A stretch of DNA of 64,000 nucleotides, from positions 1,369,001 through 1,433,000 of the forward strand of contig JAKZAN010000006.1 of NCBI GenBank assembly GCA_023053545.1, written 5' to 3'. Shown here piece after piece: positions 1 to 19,973 of this stretch. Below the pieces are notes generated by a model. It was not told where the DNA came from. It made no database searches and worked only from the letters and a program-made list of their open reading frames with translations. The DNA comes from Lepidurus packardi (Eukaryota; Arthropoda; Branchiopoda; Notostraca; Triopsidae). Position 1 is the first letter of the stretch. Each line of letters opens with the position of its first letter. Both the position numbers and the translations under genes were made by a program.

Positions 1-3000
1 CAGCTTGGTACGTTTCTCTAGGAAACGGTTATAGCAAGTACATTTTTTCCATGTTTGCACAAAGCTGGGTGGCTGTTGAGGCTTGAAAGTACAAAGGCAT
101 AATGTGTTGTCGCCTAGGAACCTAAATTATATCGAAACGTGCTGAAAGGTACTGGAAACATTGCGACCACAATTTGATAAAAGCCTGTTGCAGGCACGCA
201 TCAAAGCAGATCGTAGCAGACACGCATCTATAGTCTGGAACGTCTGGTGTCTGGACCTATCTAATCCCCACCGTACCTCTTGACCTATGTTGTACAAAAT
301 AGTACAACTTGCTCGCAATCATTTCCAAATTAGGCACTTGAACAAGGAAATGAAAGACTACATTAAAATGGTTGCTTGATTTGTTCTTATCACTTGAAGT
401 AAAAAGCACAATGAGTTTCTTTGGATAGCAACTTTTTATCGTGAGACGAAGCTATGTGCTTTTTGTAGCGACCAAGTTTTGATTTTGATAGCACAACTCG
501 TGTGATTTTTTTGCACAAAAAAACGTATGCTTTCAAAGATGGTACAGCTTTTTTTGGAATAATGCATACCTTGCAAGACATTGCAATACTCTGTGTCGGA
601 GAAAATGGTAGAATTCCTTTTTACGAAAAATGGAAATGTGAGGTGGCGCCAAAGCGCATAACTCTGGTACGGTCGGTGCCTCCGGAGAGGCAAAACTAAA
701 GACGGCATGAGACTGTGTGGTCCAAAGAACACACAGAGCGTCTTGTTCAAAAGTTTGTATAGTAGTGCACGCTGAGGCTCTGTTTTGGTAGAGAAAAGTA
801 AAGCTGTAAAATAAGATGAGCTAAACCCATCTGCCATCTTTTCTTTGAGTAAGTCAGAGTCGGGAGGTTTTCTCCATCTACTTTTTAGTAACATAAAATT
901 GGATCAGTTTGCATGTATAGAAACATATTGTGATTTATTTTTGTAAGCTTCTCACGTAGGGTTGTGTAGGAACTGCACATAACGAAACTGATTTTTTAGT
1001 CTAATATTTGGAGTCATATGCAATCGGCAAATTTGACGGGTGGATATAAGTTCCCGAATCGATAGATTTCTCAGTCCATACATTTTGGAATTGACCCAAT
1101 CAAGGAGTCCTTATTGAACTTGTATACTATTTGCATGCGTGGAATATGTATTGCACCTGGATCAAGGGAATATACAAGTATAAAAGACAAGAATGCAGCC
1201 ACTTTCCACGTATTCCGACAGATAGTTCGGGAAGTTTACAACTTGGCTTGAACCCAAAATTTGCTTCAGTGGTGCGTGAGGAACTAGTTGTGAAACCAAT
1301 AAACTAGTTGTGAAAACCAGCTCATGATTGTCGTGTGAGGAAATTTATCTCAGGAAAAGTTATAAAGCCTTCTGCAAATCAATTTGTAAGCTTTTGTGGT
1401 CCAAATGTCGCTGTGGTACTTATTTTTCTAACTACCTTTTTTGAACAATTGTGAGGAAAGCCTTTGTTCCCTTTTTGGCAAAAGAAACTTTTGCAAACAT
1501 TGTCAGTTTTAATATGAAACCCTTGAATTACTTGTTTTTCCGAACCAAAGCTATAGCTTGGATTGTTGTTATGCACGTATCGATGCGATTGCAGTAGGGG
1601 TGTCATTTAATTTGCCGTGAAACCGCGCTAATTAAATAATTTTACTGACGCTAGTGCAGTGTTCAACAATCTTAATAATCTTTGTGCTTTTCAGGTGCTT
1701 CGCATACGCCCAGAGCCAGTAATGGGTCTTCCCGCACAGTACACAAGAAACAGAGCAAGAAAGCCTAAACTAGAATGTTGGTGAACAATATTCAAGTATG
1801 TATAAACGAATCTTGTTTACATAAAGCGAACAGCCATTGCTGCATGTGTTGCTGTGGAGTTACACATGCTATTGATGGCCTTACAAGTGTAAACGAAAGT
1901 TAGGTTGACACAGCTGTCATAATCTTTGATACCGTAATAGTTGTGTAAGGGAAAGTTGGTACTTTGTACATTATGGACTAAGAAAGTAGTAGTGCTCTTG
2001 ATTGCGTTTCATTTGTGTTTGATTGGTCTAAAAGAACATGTTTGATATGCCATCTTCAATCTATGCTAGGGGCTAAGGTTATACTTTCTACGTATACTTT
2101 TCTTTCATCGGTTCTGCCCCCTGCCTTAGAGGCACACGTCAGTGCTAAGTATAGAGGGAACTTTTGATAAATTACTTTAAGCAAGAGTAGTGGCGTTTCT
2201 CTTATCGCAAAAAATAGTATTACGTTTCGAAATCCAGAAAGATCCAAAAGTTAGGCTTCAAGCCTATGTAAAGAAGCCTTAATGAACCTCGTTAACGCTG
2301 CTTGATCTTCGTCGTCATGAAATTCATACGTTAACTTTGTCGGATGCTAAATTGCTGTCTCATTATGTAAGCGACTTTTCGGGAGAAGTGCTATGGCTCA
2401 CACACTACGGTTGAACATGAACCCCTGATGCTCTACTTGCTTGCGGCTAGTTGCTTCGGATTTAACTCGAGATCGATCCTTTAACTTGAGATGACGGTGC
2501 GGAATCGGACGATATCTTGAACGACCCCCCTGGACTGTTTTCCGGCGTTGCCGGTAAGTGATGTGCCGTAAGTAGCCGGCATTACCCCACCTAAAACAAC
2601 CCAACGGGGGCTAAAAGGAGGAACCGGGTGTGATCGTAAGTGAAAGGGAGACTAGCAAATCCATTATCACGGAGTGAAGCAAGGCGAAACGAGTCAATCA
2701 GCGATTGAGGGGACCGAAGAGTTAATATGCACCCCTTCTATACGCACTCCCAAGTGTTCAGATCAAACTTTCTCGTTATGCGACATTCAGACGTAGCGTA
2801 GCTTGTTTTCCAGACAGTAATGGTTGGTGCGACTAGCACAAGACGCATACGTTATGTGTTACGTTCCTCTCCCTGCACCAGTTCCAAGCGTAACGTCGTC
2901 GACGTCGGTCGAAGTACCCTCCGCATCTTGATCTTTATCTCGTCATTGACTTTTCTTTCCGTAAATGAAACGTGTCTCTCTTTCTCTCCTTTTTCACTAC

Positions 3001-3187
3001 ACGTCAGAAGTCGAGTGTCCCCGAGCTTTGTTCCAAATTAAGGAAATGAAGTAGCTTTTTTAAAAGAGGGTGTGCAAAATTAAGAAAAGTCTTTGTTTTG
3101 AAAAGTACAAACTTTTCTTTTTCAGTTGTTTGTCAGCTTCATTATCGTGTTTACGGAGCAATACGGGACTAAAGACCTGTCGAGGAC
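1..3187. other. Intergenic stretch without a recognised gene
   Basis: AT-rich DNA with only short open frames, none resembling a known protein and none linked by convincing splice sites. I see no RNA gene and no clear repeat structure. It may hold untranslated or regulatory sequence for the open frame that follows. Confidence 0.5.
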
Positions 3188-4084
3188 ATGTCGTGCTTAA
3201 GCCTAGTGCAATGGGGATTATTGGGTTGTGTGCTATATTTTCCCTCCGAAACGACCAGCAGTAAGAGTGACAAAGGCCAAGTACAACAATACCCAACCTG
3301 TTATGGCTCTCAGGGTAGTGATGTTAATCCAAGTGTAGACGAGGTCATCCTTAAGCCTCGAATAGAGCCATGGTTACTGGGAAAACTAGCAACATTCGAA
3401 CCGCATGCTATTAATTTTTCCGCGGAGTCGGAATTGGGCTTAGAGTTCTGGAAGCAAGTCACCAGTGCGGAATTTGTGCTGGTTTCCGCACGATTGGTAT
3501 GGACTCATTGTCCTGCCGCGCCCAGTGCACCAACTAGGCTTACTGTGATTCCTGCTTCTTGGATAAACCGGATTCGAGCTTTGAGTAGGACTAACAACAG
3601 CCATGTTCCGGTAAATCTTGAGAGCTCACAAAAAGTTGCAAGCGACAGCACGGGTAGTGTGACTAGGATTAGCTCCCGTGTAACGTGTCAAGAGTTAGCC
3701 AACATAACTCGTGTACCCGCTTGGCCGGGATGCATGGAACAAGCGCCGGTCCATTCACGGAAGGAGCAGATAGATTTTTATGATTTACAAGCACCGCACA
3801 CAATTTTGTGGGACATAAATTGTGCTAATTTGCAGGGTTTGCACGGAACGTCTAGTAGTACACTTCTTACATTTGAAATGGACATTACATCCGCTGTGTT
3901 AATTTGGTTAGCACAAAGAGTTCCCTGGGCTCGTCATCCTTCTCGGTATTCCTTCTTTCCCATCTTACTACCCAGCCAGGTGCCGGATTTTTACCTGCAG
4001 CTCCACTACCGAAAAGATGGTAAATTCTTCCCTAGTTACTGTGATATTTTTGAGAATGTTGTCCACAGAGAATCTATATTTTGA
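3188..4084 (+). CDS. Orphan single-exon ORF, 298 aa, unrecognised
   Basis: An uninterrupted ATG-to-TGA frame of 298 codons, far longer than the other unassigned frames in this AT-rich DNA, where a stop is expected about every 20 codons. The protein begins with a short hydrophobic stretch (about residues 4-18) that could be a weak signal or anchor. Its middle (about residues 65-115) is rich in hydrophobic and aromatic residues and ends in a Pro/Ala-rich turn; the C-terminal third (about residues 200-275) again has beta-strand-like hydrophobic runs. I recognise no family. No introns are visible, unlike every assigned gene here, so a retrogene, a captured mobile or viral gene, or a chance frame are all possible. 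The start is simply the first in-frame ATG. Confidence 0.4.
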   Translation: MSCLSLVQWGLLGCVLYFPSETTSSKSDKGQVQQYPTCYGSQGSDVNPSVDEVILKPRIEPWLLGKLATFEPHAINFSAESELGLEFWKQVTSAEFVLVSARLVWTHCPAAPSAPTRLTVIPASWINRIRALSRTNNSHVPVNLESSQKVASDSTGSVTRISSRVTCQELANITRVPAWPGCMEQAPVHSRKEQIDFYDLQAPHTILWDINCANLQGLHGTSSSTLLTFEMDITSAVLIWLAQRVPWARHPSRYSFFPILLPSQVPDFYLQLHYRKDGKFFPSYCDIFENVVHRESIF

Positions 4085-7000
4085 GATTATTGAATCTTTG
4101 TTTGCTTCCTAAGCGAATTGTCTTCTCTTAGGTAACAATCGCAATATAAAGGGGAAAACGTTGCATCGGAATATACCGAAATGCAATATGTAATACAGTT
4201 TAAGAAGATAAATAATGCTAAGAAGGGAAAATCTAAGAAGGGAAACTATGTGCCATCCTCAGGGTGTTTTCTTTTACATGATAATGTGGAACAAGTGCAG
4301 ACAAATACTATAAGAGCTCTTATTAGTTTAGAATAAGCTTTTTACACCTGCTGGAAAGTGGATTTTCGTTTTCGCGCTTCAGCTTGTTGCTAATTTTATT
4401 TTCCTGGCTTGGGAAAGCGAGCATACCCCTTCCTGCGTAAGATGAACGACTTGTATGCTAAATTGATCATGTTAAAAGCACAATTTTAATATGCGAAATG
4501 AATATAAGTACTAAATAATGGCGGGCTAAATGCAGGCTGTGTTCAATGAACAACACTGTTAAGTGAAACGGCGCGTTAAAGTATTACTGTTGGTGCCGTG
4601 TTGACTTCCCGAACCTCTCGTCTCTATGCCCTCATAAGTTATCTCCCTCTGTTTCATATTTTATTAGCTAATAGGCTTTTACTTTGCTGCTTTCATCTTC
4701 CATTGCTCAGTCTTTTTGTTTCGTTTTTAAAGTGGAGGTCAGTACTGCGGGTTATTAAAAGTTCATAATGAAATCTTAACTTGCGATACGCGTCGAGGCA
4801 AGTCGAGTGCAGTGAGCCTTGTGAAAAAAGACAATAACTTGTTTTTCAGCTATATATAGTATAAGTTCGATCGTTTTTTGTTATTCCTACAGCGTTTACT
4901 AGGTATAATATAGGTTGAGACACAGAGTTGGGCTTGTTTGATGCAAGAGTATCATACAGTAATAGGATTGATTTTGTTAACGTGAGCGTGTATAATAGGG
5001 GGTTAGTTGCGATTAGGGTTTGTACCAGCCTATGTATGTTTACCATGCATCGTCGTTTCACAAATATTTACTTTTTTAAGTATCATTACACGTTTCAATT
5101 TCATCTTCCATTTCAAAATGAGGCTACCAAAATGCGTTGACGCAGAAATGGGGTTATGCTCGTATGTAGGACAATTATACGGTTATCTTAATACTTAGAT
5201 TGAGGGCAGCTTATGTGGGATTACCTTCAGAATAATTTCTCGTATTGAGGATAAGTCCATCTGTATAAACGAGTAGGCTAGCAAAAGGTGGGATATCTAA
5301 TTTGTTTAACGGAAGATTGCCAACACTTGATGTTAGAGATGAGAGCAAGAAGGTTTGGACTGGAGCATCGAGGCGTATCGAAACAAAATAAAGTTTGGGA
5401 AGTCTAGGTCTCGTACCTTTCTTATATATATAGTAATTTCCCCTGAGCTTTCTAGCATCTTGTGAGACCTTCCCATTGTGTATAACTCTCCTCGCATAAA
5501 AGGCTTAACAAGGTATAGGTTAGCGGACCTCGGTGGCCTTCTATAACAACCCATGTTTGATTTGACCTCCTGATCTTATTAGTGTTGTAAAGCTTTACCT
5601 TTTTATGTTCTACCGATACGCTGCAGCAGGATCCAGTGTTTTTTCTTTCTGCTCTCACTTTCTCTCTGTCCCCTGCGTTTCTTGTGCTGAATCATGCTTC
5701 GAAGTTGGACTAAAGTAGCTTCATCACTATCTTTTGCCCGAAGGTGGGGATTACGAACAAAGCACACGAGTTTTATAGCACTCTCGAGTCGAAAGTGTTC
5801 AATAAGCTCAATCACAGAAGATAGTGGCCGGTTCCGCTTCCGAGCGAGTCAGCGTTGGAGTTATGAGTTGAATTTATTAAGCAAAAACCCGAGATAGTTT
5901 GGAAGAGAAGGAAAGGGGAGATTAAGATCCAAGTTCAACCGGAGATGGCGATGATCCGTTGTTCTTCTAGTTCTTTTTGGTTTCTCTTACGCACAGAAAC
6001 AGGGGAAAAGAGAGGTCGGTAGGTCCCTGGAGCCGGCGAGTATGGAACATTGTTCCATGTCAGCCAAGCGATAAAATTGCGCAGTCGGTTTACCCTAACA
6101 TGGGGATAGATAATTGAGGAGTGGAGAGTAAACAGCGTCATAAAAGTAAAGCAGGACCGAGTATAATGCGGGTATTGAATGGAGTTTTACGGACAGAATT
6201 GACTTCATAATAGGCATATATCTGTAAATGTGTGTATGGAACCACCTCTCTTGACATAATGGCTTTTGTATTATGTCAAAACATCATTACACAAATAGGA
6301 GTGCACGTCACGTCACTATTCCTCCTTTCCAGTTGTTAGGGCCGTATACACGTTATTGTTGTTCAAACATGACGAAATATGCATCGTGCATTGGTGTTAA
6401 AGGCGTTATAGACGTTTGACAGTTTCGTTGGTTACTTTCCCATAGTCCTTAGCATATGTTATGCCCTGAGGAATGCGCTTTGGAAGGCTTTCCGTCTCTT
6501 CGAGTTTGTCAGCAAGAGCAACGCTTCAATAGGCCGCAGACGAATGATGCTTTCAGTTCGGCTTATTTTTGGGAGGAACAAGCAAGGTTTTATTTCGCCT
6601 CTGTGATTCCTTATGTTGTTTTTCTTTCAAGCGTTCTTCTATATTATATAAAAAATCAAACTAAAAAACACGGCACTAAGCCTACGATGAATGCTATTTT
6701 CTTCGTGTATTTTGTGTTGATAATTTGAGGTATAATTGCATACTAAGGTTACACATAATTAAAGGTAGATCGACATATTGTAGCATGGAATGGACCGCAT
6801 GACTTACCACTAGATATGTAGCTGGCGTTACGTTCACGTATCAAGTTTTCGTTCAAGCTAAAAGATACTAATCATGAATAATTGGTTTGTCAATAACAGA
6901 TCGATGCATCGTCCGCATGGCAGAGCCGTTGGAAATCTGCCGACAGACATGCGAACTTGTGAAGGAAGTTTGCCGGTTTCATCGCCATTGCATCACTTGT

Positions 7001-9876
7001 TGTGGTAAATACACACTCTGTAGCTTTCTTTGTGTCCGAAACTTTCCATACTAACTCGCGATCACGTCATTGGGCCTCTTACGCATTACTTCGATTTTCA
7101 CAAATTGGTATCCCGTATACAGGTATCGTTTGATACACAGATTTCGTCGATTCCAGGCTTTGGAAGCCCGCGCTTCCATAGGTTTCTCTTTTGAATTTAT
7201 TTCGTTGATTTTCTCCTTCACAACGGCCAGGAAGTGACATAGTGCCATCTAGCGGAAGCAATGTCGTTACACTAAACGAATCGTCTGTTGATCTTTAGCA
7301 GTGTTTGGGTAACAAACGGCGTGCTCAAAGAAGGGGTAGTGATGCTTGTGATTCATTTCCCCGTGTGTGTTTTTAGCGCTTAGCCACGTAGCCAGTTGTA
7401 TGCACTTGGCACTATTTTAATGAAACTTTCGTAGACAAAAGTTCTGGAAGGAAGCCGAAGGTTCTAGGATGCTTCATCCGTGACGAAAGGAACGTTTTGG
7501 CTTATTGCCTGAATCGGTCGTCTCCCATGCTGGGTTGTCTTGGCAGCTTTCTTGGCAGCTCGTTTAGCCTAAGCAGCTGTTTGCGCACGGTAGCCCTCTC
7601 TAATGTTCCCCAGTGTATAAGCTCCCGTGCAGGTAGCCTTCAAACAAGCTTGGCATTCAAATCGGTACGTGTAGGGTTTCTTAAGGATACTCGTATGTCT
7701 ATGCAGATGGTGGTTCTGCAGCATCCCGCTAGAGCAACTCGGGTGCGTCTTTTCCTAGTTTTTCCGGTATTCCTACTCATCCTTCTTCTACCCCAGCTCC
7801 CCCTGTCTAGCTCCCATTCTTGACCCGTAGCCGGTTTAATATTTTCCCTATCCGTTGCGTCCACCCACCCAGCGACGCCGCTTGGGAGGAAACGCGAAAG
7901 TCGCGAGGGGAGTTTATCCATGCCTTTTCTCCACCCACAGATGCCCTTCGTGTGTGTTTATGGTTATAGCAGACGCCTTGCTGCTGTGCTGGGTGCTGCT
8001 GCTGCAGTGCTGCTCAGCTTAGGGACACCCTTTAACCAAGGGCGGATACCGCTTTCGTTACGTTGACCTTATGTGTGTTGAAGGCTCTTATAGCTGACCT
8101 CATCAGCGTATCCGTGTTGCTGCCCTTGGTTCTTTACGAACACGACGTGTTGTGCCTGGTTTTGTGCGACTCGGTCGTTTTGTCGCACTTCGTGGATAGC
8201 AATGTGCTTGGGAAGAAGATCACTTGTATATGTGCGCCATTGCTTCAGGTCCCAGCTGCTAGACAGTGTGTAACTAAGCTGCCGAAAGTTAGATCTGCAT
8301 TTTGTTAGTTAGATCTTCATCTTTTGTTCTTCATTCTGGACACAAGTGTCGAGTTTCAAGTCTTCCGGAAGTGCTCCCACAAAATCTTTCTAGGTTATTG
8401 AGTGATACAAGCTTGTTCAGGACGGTAACCTTGATTACTTAGGAAGTAATCAGAGGCTGAGTGTGGAAAGAAACAAGAGATGAGGTAAAGCGTGAGCCAT
8501 TGATCCTGAATTGCTTTGGCGGTGGCTTTGGACTTGGAGCTTGTGCGACGACCGAGTCGAGACCATAGTGATCCGCTGTTTCATTTCTTGTTTCCTTTTT
8601 TACTTCCCCTCTTTACAATCCTATATCCCGCGTGCTGTCTGCATCGGGTACCCAATCCTGGTCCCGGAATAGCGAAGGTCAGAGTTCAGTAACGTCCAAG
8701 GCTTGAATAAGATGGACACCTTTTTCCTGATTGCATTTTCCATATTTCCTGCTGTTTCCTATCCGAACTGTTATATTGACTCCGGAATCTGCATCCACTC
8801 GTAAAAGAACTTGCCGTACTTTTTTCTCTCTTTTCTGAGGCCTCCACAAATCTTCTCTAGTGCGTAAAACCTTAGCTTGCGTGTTCCGATATATCTAACC
8901 CCATCTCCGCTCGTGCAAACTTTTGTCCTTGCCAGTAACTTTTATTTTGGGACGACAGGCGTAGACACCCGCCCTCCGACGCCGAGCTCCTTTTGGGTTT
9001 AGCGTATGCATCCTGATTATTTCGTCTGCAGCTTGTCTGTCCCTTGGCTAAGAACTCCCAGTCCTCCGTAACTATAATTTGGGGCCGTTTATTTTCTTGA
9101 TAGTGAATGGAATAATCGTACAAATCGGAAGTATCTGAGGATCGAATCGGGTTACCAGTCCAGTAGGACCAAGAAGATTTGAAAGGGGGCGGACTTAAAT
9201 CTGATTCTTGCCTGCCTTTACTAAAAAATTGAGAGAGAAGAGCAAAGGGAGAGAAGGAGAAAGAGAGAGCGAAAGAGAACCCAACCCTGTGCTCCTGTGA
9301 GACGCAACGGAGAAGGAGAGAGAGAATCAATACTTAGCTGGGCCAAAAAGAGGCGGTGCTTATGTCGTATTCCTTTCTCCTTTGCTTGGGATTTATTTTT
9401 ATTTCATTTTTTATTTCTTAAATCGATGGCTTCCTTTTCCCGTACCGCGAAAAACCTCTCCGGACCCCGCTGACGGTATTTCACTCGAGTAATTGAAAAA
9501 AATGCTTCGCTAGTCAGCTCCACTTAAACTTCCAACTTGAAGAAATCCCAGTCATATAGTTCTTGATTTTGTCTCTTCCCTTGTGCTTCAGTAGAGCAAG
9601 AGTTTGCCGTGCAATATAGTGCATTTTACACTTTAAGAAGTTTGCAAGAACATTGTTTTTTGCAAAGATATTGTTTCAAGCCAGCCAAGAGCTACCGTTT
9701 CTGCAAGTTTTGTTTTTAAACTTACAAAACATACTATTAAGAAACCAATAAGAAAATAAGCTATTCTGTTGTAGTGGTCGGGAAAAGCAAATGCGATGGA
9801 GGCCAATGGCGTGACTTCGTGAGCGAGTGAGTTCGGTGCTGGTGCTGGGTTTGGGCATCAACAAGGCTTGAGAAGA
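4085..9876. other. Intergenic and Alk-upstream region
   Basis: 5.8 kb with no protein I can recognise on either strand. The part just upstream of the Alk start (about 9230-9330) is strongly GA-rich and may be 5'-untranslated or promoter DNA of that gene. Long open frames here (for example the minus-strand one at 8872-9330) lack an ATG at their 5' end and look non-coding. Confidence 0.5.
9230..9330 (+). promoter_or_regulatory. GA-rich (GAGA-like) tract upstream of Alk
   Basis: A run of GAGAG/AGAGA blocks occurs about 550 bp before the Alk ATG. In arthropods such tracts often lie in core promoters or 5'UTRs and bind GAGA-factor-type proteins. Here the assignment rests only on composition and position. 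Confidence 0.3.
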
Positions 9877-15817
<5,941 letters not shown>

Positions 15818-18800
15818 AACTTTCTTTAAGGAAGAGAAACCTGACAACCCCAAAATACGAAAAACAAGTGTTGCGAAAAACGAACGATAAAAGCAATGAT
15901 AATAAGTAAGGGAAAAGGAAGAGTACTTAAAGCCAGTGTTGATGAGAACGTTCTAATCCGGCCATTTGCTCATATTCTACAATCGTTTGCAATGTTTATG
16001 TTCTGTAATCATGGTTGTTAACACTACAACCAACCCTGATAGGGTTGGGTAAAAGATTTTGGATTGGGTGCCGGCTTAAATGGATTGTTTTTGAGTTAGG
16101 TGAAAGTCATATCACCGTTTCCCATTGATGTTCGGTAACATAAAGATGCTTGACTATTCCCAGTCTTAAGGAGAACACTGTTTGACCAATGCATAAAAGC
16201 AACCATAATGGGGCATGTATGGTGGACCCGTGACCCGAAGTTGCTTTTTTCAAAGTTTGGTGTGTGTGGCGATGGGGATGTTATTTCCTGGACGTTGCTA
16301 ATTGTGTACATAATCACCCGCTAATTAACACCAATTTTGGAAAACAAGAGATTACCCATTAATCATTATCACTAAAATATTCCCGAGCTCATCCGAATTC
16401 GCTGTGGCTTAATAACGTAGTAAAAAGACAAAATAATAATCATGACAAGCAGGTTAGGAAAGATCGAGATGACGGTAGATAAACTTGTATAAAAACGGTG
16501 GTATACTTTGATGAAAAGAAAAACCATACTTGCTTAACATGTTAAGAATTCCTTTGCTTTGTTCCCTTGGCAAGCGGGAGCGGTGGGCTGTTGAGTTGGA
16601 AAAGGCAGCCAGGGTCCTCCGCAAATCGATAGCAAACGCCCACGGAGTTTTCCTCAATGGGGTCGTCGCGGAAAACGTGAGGCTTGTAAAGCTGCGGAGG
16701 GAAGTGCGCAGCTTTTTAGCTATTGAGACGGGGCCAAAGCCTCACGTGGATGCCCGAGACGCGACGCGGCGATGGCTTCAATGGTACTTTCCGCGGGAGT
16801 TCACACATCGAGAACGTTTGCTGGCAAGGAAAGGGAAAATGGAAACGAGAATAAGGATGTAGCAGAAAAATCAACAGGCTTAATACCAGTCGAGGTCATA
16901 ATTTTCATAGGGAATAAAGGTTTTAGCTGTGTAACCATCACACAACTGTTTCAATTAGCCTCTTTTCCGACGCTACGTTATTTTCTCGGGGGTTTTAACA
17001 TAGCGTATGGACAGTATTTGGCGCCCACTGAGAAAAGCCGATTAGACAACCTTTATTTAAGATTTACGTTTTAATCGTACGGTTGGAGATATTGAGCTCA
17101 TGAGATTGTCGAGCTGGTATAAAGGTTATCAATAATTTTGTTCAATGAATTGGGAGAGTGAAAGCCTTTAGGGCTTGGCGCAAGCTCCACCCCTTGTTTA
17201 TGAATGAAAGCAGTTTTGGCTATCGGAACGTTAATTAGTCCCAGGTGACGTTACAAGCTGGCTAACTTCTGTTTGGTATGGAAGCTAGAATATACATTTT
17301 CAACTAGGATGTGTCATTATTTCTAAGAAAGACGCTGGTTTGTGTTATTGTCAGGTATTTTGCGGCGTATACTGACGCGGCGTCGCACGTCCTGCGCCAT
17401 CTTGGCCCTTGTTTTTGCTATGCGGCGCTGGAGCAAGGAACGGCATACAGCTCCGCACCATGCAGACATGGCGCGCCCGGTCGCCACTGTGTTACTGCTT
17501 TCACTGGGCAATTTTGTGAATGAAAAGCATCAAGATGACGCGAACAGTTCTTGAACTGTGTTGTTTTACTTCGCCATTACTCATAGTGCAAGTAGTTAGT
17601 GTAACGCAAGAAAAGTGACTTGGGGCGATTAAATCCCAAACAAGCCTCCCTTGTCAACGTTCAACTTTGTCATTGAAAAAGCAAAAGCAAGCTTTGCTTG
17701 TTGGGAGTTGCTGGCATTGGTAAGCAAGGCGGCTTTACCTTTACTTTGGAGCCCTGTGCACTGTCAACCCCAAACTTGGATTAAATTTGGATTAAACCCT
17801 TATTTGCGCACAGATTCTGGAAACTAAAAGTGAAATTTGTACAGACAGCTTCTCCTGGAGCTTTCGTATCAAGCAGAACACACCCAAGCCATCCTGAAAG
17901 GAGGCTTCTAATCCAAAGCAAAGGCATCGAAAAGAAAACTCGAGCGACAAAATAAGAAGTCAGCCGACACTCAAATGATTTATGGTGCAACCGCTACATT
18001 ATTGCATTTAGTTCAACTAAATTAGTTGCCAAAAAAGCTCCATAATAGCGTCAGCCACTGCGTTGTTCCCAGCCCCTTCTTCAGCAGCTGGGCCCCTCTG
18101 ATTCTTCGTTTTCTTCCAGTTCAGCAACAACTCTCCTAATTCTACTTAAGTTCATCCTTTTCTCCCCTTTAAAACTCCCAATTTGACCCTCCTTATTTCC
18201 TTCCAGTCTTGTCTTTTGTGAATGACCTGTAGCCCTTAACTTCCGGTGGCGTCTACTACGTCTACGTATACAGTAATAATCAACATCCTCATCATCCTTA
18301 TCCCCCCTCCCCTACCCACCTTCGAGATTCGCAGCCTTTTGTTGTATGGTACATTTTCCACATAAGGTGCATCCGTCCGAATGTGGATGACAGCCACGAC
18401 AAGTTATCTTAATTGCTGCTGTTGTACGGGCCATTATTGGCACCAAGCTGGTTTGGGGCATTGATTACGCGAAGATGGTTCGTGTTTGTGCCCCGCTGGG
18501 CCATTGCGAGGCAGATGCATATACACGTGGATTTCGCAGCCCTTACGCTCGCCTTGACACCCTCCAGTTTAACCGAGGCGGCATGTCCTGCTCTGGGGGC
18601 GTGGACATTGGTAGCCTGAGTCGTAGCTCGCAGCTCCTCCCTCTTCACCATGATTGACCCTTATGACGAGTACGTATATGTATCTATAACCATGCTTATT
18701 GCACTAATGTTCTTCAACCAGTCTTTACTAACGCCGTTTGTCATCCTTGATGGCAGAACCAGAAGAATCAGTTTCAAGGGACGGAAACCATGCCTGTTTG

Positions 18801-19973
18801 GCTCGTTTACTTATTTTTGAGATTTTTTTTTTTATTGATAGTCGACTAGCCCTTCGACAATACTTCAGAAAATGGTCTTGTTTTGCTTGTTATGCCAACT
18901 CAGCTCAGCAAAAGAGGCAAGTGAAAGGTTTTGCAGGGAGCGTAAGTTATTTTAGGGGTAAGCTAGGGGTTGGCCGGGTAAATCTGGTGCACATGGCCAC
19001 ATCCATATTCTATTTCTATGATTTGGAAAAGCCTTAGCCTAACGCAATGGATTTGGGGACTTGGCTGCCTTGCCAGTATGTCAAATTTTTATAGCAGTCA
19101 AGTCGTCCGCCACGGACACACGGGGCGGCCGGAAAATCTTCTTAGTGCTCCACTATTTTCGCCGACTCTATCGTCCCACCGGAAGTGACGACACAGTAGG
19201 CTAACGAAGACGAAAGGAAAAGCTTAGCTCAACGAATACCCAAGAAAAGGACAGAGAATGGGATGAAGGAGGGGACGCAGAGGGGAGGAGGGTAAACTTC
19301 CGGCGTCTTCAAGCTCAAGTTATCAAGAACGAACCGAACCAAAGGTTCTCCCAATTAGAGTACCATGTGGCTTATCCCCTTTCTGAAAAATATAAAAGAA
19401 AAGACAATAAAATCACTAAAATGTATTAAGAATAATGGGATCTTTTTGTCTTCAAATGCTATCAGTTCGACCATCTGGTTAACTCAGGTTTGGTTTCATT
19501 GTAATTCGTCTTATGTATGCCAACTTTTCCCTGCTATGGCCTTTAGATACTTGGCATACACTACACACCGTATGCTAATAAGGCGTCCTTGCCTTATGTG
19601 TGTCTGTGCTTGCATGGTAATGTAGCCTCACCCCGTTTTTCTCTTTCTTAAGCTTCGACTTTCACGTTCGCGGCTACTCTCACAGCTGTTTCTCCGACTT
19701 TTGTCATAGCCCAGATTTAATGCCGTGTACCTGTAAGGTGTCATCCAGCCATGGATGGAAATTGCTTGTGCTGGCACCTGTCTCGCTTATGTATGCCAAA
19801 GGCAACCTCATCTTGCACGCTCCGTAAGGTGTTCCTGTTGTCTGACTCAGGTTTCTATAACACCCAACCTACACGGTTTGCCTTGCTTAGGTTTCAGGAA
19901 CACGTAGCATAGACCTGACAACAGTATAAGTGTACCTATATACTGTGGGCCTGACCCTGAGCCGCAGGTCGAC
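15818..19973. other. Alk-Spred intergenic region
   Basis: Contains the Alk 3' flank and Spred 5' flank. A 110-codon frame at 16530-16862 (first ATG 16539) encodes a basic, helix-prone peptide that I do not recognise and cannot support as a gene. I see no RNA gene or mobile element. Confidence 0.45.

Noticed and set aside
436..894. 152-codon minus-strand open frame near the window start
   Set aside because: No recognisable domain, no splice partners, and composition typical of non-coding AT-rich DNA.
3188..4084. Idea that the orphan ORF is an endogenous viral capsid gene
   Set aside because: Only a vague impression from its beta-rich, Pro/Ala-rich composition; no diagnostic motif or flanking viral gene is visible, so I left it unassigned.
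8872..9330. 152-codon minus-strand open frame upstream of Alk
   Set aside because: It begins with a TTG rather than ATG, its N-terminal part is the complement of the GA-rich tract, and nothing in it resembles a protein family.
16530..16862. Open frame encoding a basic helical peptide between Alk and Spred
   Set aside because: Moderately protein-like composition, but short, without homology I can recognise and without splice sites to extend it.
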